Positions 7,229 to 8,819 of a DNA stretch of 8,819 bases are shown here, piece after piece. Each line of letters begins with the position of its first letter. The first letter of the stretch is position 1. The position numbers and the translations under genes are program-made. The stretch lies in NCBI GenBank assembly GCA_964568825.1, contig CAZMSA010000154.1, positions 1-8,819 on the forward strand. Reading direction: 5' to 3'. The notes under the pieces were generated by a model, which searched no databases, was not told the DNA's origin, and saw nothing but the letters and a program-made list of their open reading frames with translations. Origin of the DNA: CAVVDT01 sp964568825 (GTDB lineage Bacteria; Pseudomonadota; Alphaproteobacteria; Rhizobiales; Aestuariivirgaceae).

Positions 7229-8263
7229 ATGAAGGAACTTATCTGGACACTCGCCATCATTGCCATTCAGTCGGTCGCCCTGCTGGTGGCGGTGCTCATC
7301 GTCGTTGCCTACCTGATCTATGCCGACCGCAAGATCTGGGCGGCGGTGCAGATGCGGCGCGGGCCCAACGTGGTCGGCCCCTGGGGCCTCTTGCAGACGT
7401 TTGCCGATCTGTTGAAGTTCGTGTTCAAGGAAGTCGTCATTCCCGACGGCGCCAACAAGGGCGTCTTCATCATCGCCCCGCTGGTGACGGGGATCCTGTC
7501 GCTGTCGGCCTGGGCGGTGGTGCCGGTCGCCAAGGGCTGGGCGGTCGCCGACATCAATGTCGGCATCCTCTATCTGTTCGCCCTGTCCTCGCTCGGTGTC
7601 TACGGCGTCATCATGGGCGGCTGGGCGTCGAACTCGAAATATCCCTTCCTCAGCGCCCTGCGCTCGGCGGCACAGATGGTCTCCTACGAGGTCTCCATCG
7701 GCTTCGTCATCATCACCGTCTTGTTGTGCGCCGGCTCGCTCAACCTGACTGACATCGTGCTGGCCCAGAAGACCGGCCTCGGCACCGCCATCGGCCTGCC
7801 GGGCTCGTTCCTCGACTGGTACTGGCTGCCGCTGTTGCCGATGTTCGTCATCTTCTTTGTCTCCGCGCTGGCCGAAACCAACCGGCCGCCCTTCGATCTG
7901 GTGGAGGCTGAATCCGAGCTAGTGGCAGGCTTCATGGTGGAATATTCCTCCACCCCCTATCTGTTGTTCATGCTCGGCGAATACGTAGCGATCACCTTGA
8001 TGTGCGCCATGACCTCGATCCTGTTCCTCGGCGGCTGGTTGCCGCCGATCGATGTGGCCCCCTTTACCTGGATACCGGGGGTGGTGTGGTTCGTCTTGAA
8101 GCTGTGCTTCGTCTTCTTCATGTTCGCCATGGTGAAGGCGTTCGTGCCGCGCTATCGCTACGACCAGTTGATGCGGTTGGGCTGGAAGGTGTTCCTGCCG
8201 ATTTCGATCTTCTGGGTGGCGTTGACGGCCGGTGTCCTGACGGCTTTCGGCTGGGCACCATGA
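7229..8263 (+). CDS. nuoH: NADH-quinone oxidoreductase subunit H
   Basis: NuoH (ND1) is the membrane subunit that joins the hydrophilic arm to the proton-pumping arm and forms the quinone entry channel. It is 344 residues with about eight hydrophobic segments, the first at residues 4-30. Family signatures are YADRKIWAAVQMRRGPNVVG (31-50) and ALAETNRPPFDLVEAESELV (213-232), the latter containing the acidic residues of the cytoplasmic loop near the quinone site. The frame is open further upstream inside nuoG, but the ATG at 7229, 4 bp after the nuoG stop, gives the correct N-terminus; GGAG at 7218-7221 serves as ribosome site. The stop overlaps the next start in an ATGA arrangement. Confidence 0.98.
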   Translation: MKELIWTLAIIAIQSVALLVAVLIVVAYLIYADRKIWAAVQMRRGPNVVGPWGLLQTFADLLKFVFKEVVIPDGANKGVFIIAPLVTGILSLSAWAVVPVAKGWAVADINVGILYLFALSSLGVYGVIMGGWASNSKYPFLSALRSAAQMVSYEVSIGFVIITVLLCAGSLNLTDIVLAQKTGLGTAIGLPGSFLDWYWLPLLPMFVIFFVSALAETNRPPFDLVEAESELVAGFMVEYSSTPYLLFMLGEYVAITLMCAMTSILFLGGWLPPIDVAPFTWIPGVVWFVLKLCFVFFMFAMVKAFVPRYRYDQLMRLGWKVFLPISIFWVALTAGVLTAFGWAP

Positions 8264-8532
8264 GAAAGGGGCTGGAGGATATGGCATTTAGCGTCTACAG
8301 CCTGATCGGCGGCTTGGTGATGCTGATCATCGGCGTCGTCGACCTCGCCATGATGCGCACCGCCGTCTATCCGGCCCTGCGCCGCCGGCACGAGGAAGCC
8401 AAGGTCACCGGCCGCCAGGGCATCGAGCCCAATGTGATCATGGCTGTCTTCAAGGCGGTCAATCTGGTGGTGTTCCCGGCGGTCGGGTTGCTGCTTGGCG
8501 ATGCGGTCCTCAGGCCGCTGCTGTCGTCGTGA
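8260..8532 (+). CDS. Small two-TM membrane protein of unknown function in the nuo operon
   Basis: This is a 90-residue protein that I do not recognise. It has two hydrophobic segments, about residues 12-31 (VYSLIGGLVMLIIGVVDLAM) and 62-85 (VFKAVNLVVFPAVGLLLGDAVL). A basic, charged loop separates them (RRRHEEAKVTGRQG), suggesting a hairpin with the loop on the cytoplasmic side. There are no cysteines and no cofactor motif. The ATG at 8260 overlaps the nuoH stop (ATGA), which favours coupled translation. A second ATG at 8281 (83 residues) has GGAGG only 2 bp upstream, too close to be ideal; either start is possible. nuoH and nuoI are normally adjacent, so this is an added gene. Its codon use looks like its neighbours. 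A role as a complex I accessory subunit or assembly factor is inference from position and size only. Confidence 0.75.
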   Translation: MRKGLEDMAFSVYSLIGGLVMLIIGVVDLAMMRTAVYPALRRRHEEAKVTGRQGIEPNVIMAVFKAVNLVVFPAVGLLLGDAVLRPLLSS

Positions 8533-8537
8533 GGAGG
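8532..8537 (+). promoter_or_regulatory. Ribosome binding site of nuoI
   Basis: AGGAGG, a full consensus Shine-Dalgarno, lies 5 bases before the ATG at 8543 and overlaps the stop of the preceding gene. It is the strongest ribosome site in the window, so nuoI can be initiated independently of the small upstream gene. Confidence 0.8.
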
Positions 8538-8542
8538 CCAAC

Positions 8543-8819
8543 ATGAGACTGGAACAAGCTGCCCGCTCGCTGTTTCTGTCCGAGTTCGTCTCGGCCTTCT
8601 TCATGTCGATGCGCTATTTCTTCGCCCCCAAGGCGACCATCAACTATCCCTACGAGAAAGGCCCGCTATCGCCGCGCTTTCGGGGCGAGCATGCCTTGCG
8701 GCGTTATCCCAACGGCGAGGAACGCTGCATCGCCTGCAAGCTGTGCGAGGCGATCTGCCCGGCCCAGGCCATCACCATCGAGGCCGGCCCGCGCCGCAAC
8801 GACGGCACGCGGCGCACCA
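8543..8819 (+). CDS. nuoI: NADH-quinone oxidoreductase subunit I, 5' end (partial)
   Basis: NuoI (TYKY, 23-kDa subunit) is the two-cluster 4Fe-4S ferredoxin (N6a and N6b) that carries electrons from NuoG to NuoB in the Q module. The first 92 residues are visible and the frame is open to the window end. After an amphipathic N-terminal segment come NYPYEKGPLSPRFRGEHALR (34-53), highly conserved in the family, and RCIACKLCEAICPA (61-74). The latter gives Cys62, Cys65, Cys68 and Cys72, the first of the two ferredoxin motifs; the second lies beyond the window. The start is fixed by the consensus AGGAGG upstream. Confidence 0.97.
   Translation, partial: MRLEQAARSLFLSEFVSAFFMSMRYFFAPKATINYPYEKGPLSPRFRGEHALRRYPNGEERCIACKLCEAICPAQAITIEAGPRRNDGTRRT

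Overview
The window is the middle of a 14-subunit-type respiratory complex I (NADH:ubiquinone oxidoreductase, nuo) operon. Every gene lies on the + strand, tightly packed, in the order nuoB (3' end) - nuoC - nuoD - [DUF559 nuclease-like gene] - nuoE - nuoF - [DUF3291 gene] - nuoG - nuoH - [small two-TM membrane protein] - nuoI (5' end). The organism looks like an alphaproteobacterium, probably Hyphomicrobiales. The reasons are separate nuoC and nuoD genes, mitochondrion-like subunit sequences, a NuoG without the N7 cysteine cluster, a Lys/Ala/Pro-rich NuoE tail and GC-rich codon use. A Devosia-like genus is a guess from overall impression only.

Region by region: 1-230 is the end of NuoB (N2 cluster subunit). 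260-2052 holds NuoC and NuoD, which build the quinone-reducing Q module with NuoB and NuoI. 2037-2570 is a compact insertion carrying a DUF559 (Vsr-like, COG2852-type) endonuclease-family gene. 2567-4633 holds NuoE and NuoF, and 5116-7224 holds NuoG; together they form the NADH-oxidising N module (FMN, N1a, N3, N1b, N4, N5). A DUF3291 gene sits between nuoF and nuoG at 4639-5094. 7229-8263 is NuoH, the membrane anchor of the Q module. 8260-8532 is an unrecognised two-helix membrane protein, and 8543 to the window end is the start of NuoI (N6a/N6b ferredoxin). No intergenic stretch exceeds about 30 bp. I see no promoter, RNA gene or rho-independent terminator, which fits one long transcript that begins and ends outside the window.

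The most notable feature is the nuoD/nuoE junction. An exact 16-bp direct repeat (tgaggtggaccggtga) stands at 2037-2052 and at 2555-2570. It contains the last codons and stop of nuoD and also the GTG start of nuoE. Removing one repeat plus the 502 bp between the copies restores a direct GTGA stop/start overlap between nuoD and nuoE. The DUF559 gene has therefore inserted so that it uses the duplicated start signal and ends with the duplicated nuoD tail (EVDR-stop), leaving both host genes and their translational coupling intact. Its ends carry inverted, hairpin-forming GC-rich repeats that are read through as protein. It looks like a minimal, operon-compatible mobile element. The other two non-canonical genes (DUF3291 and the two-TM protein) are candidates for lineage-specific complex I accessory or assembly factors, or passengers.
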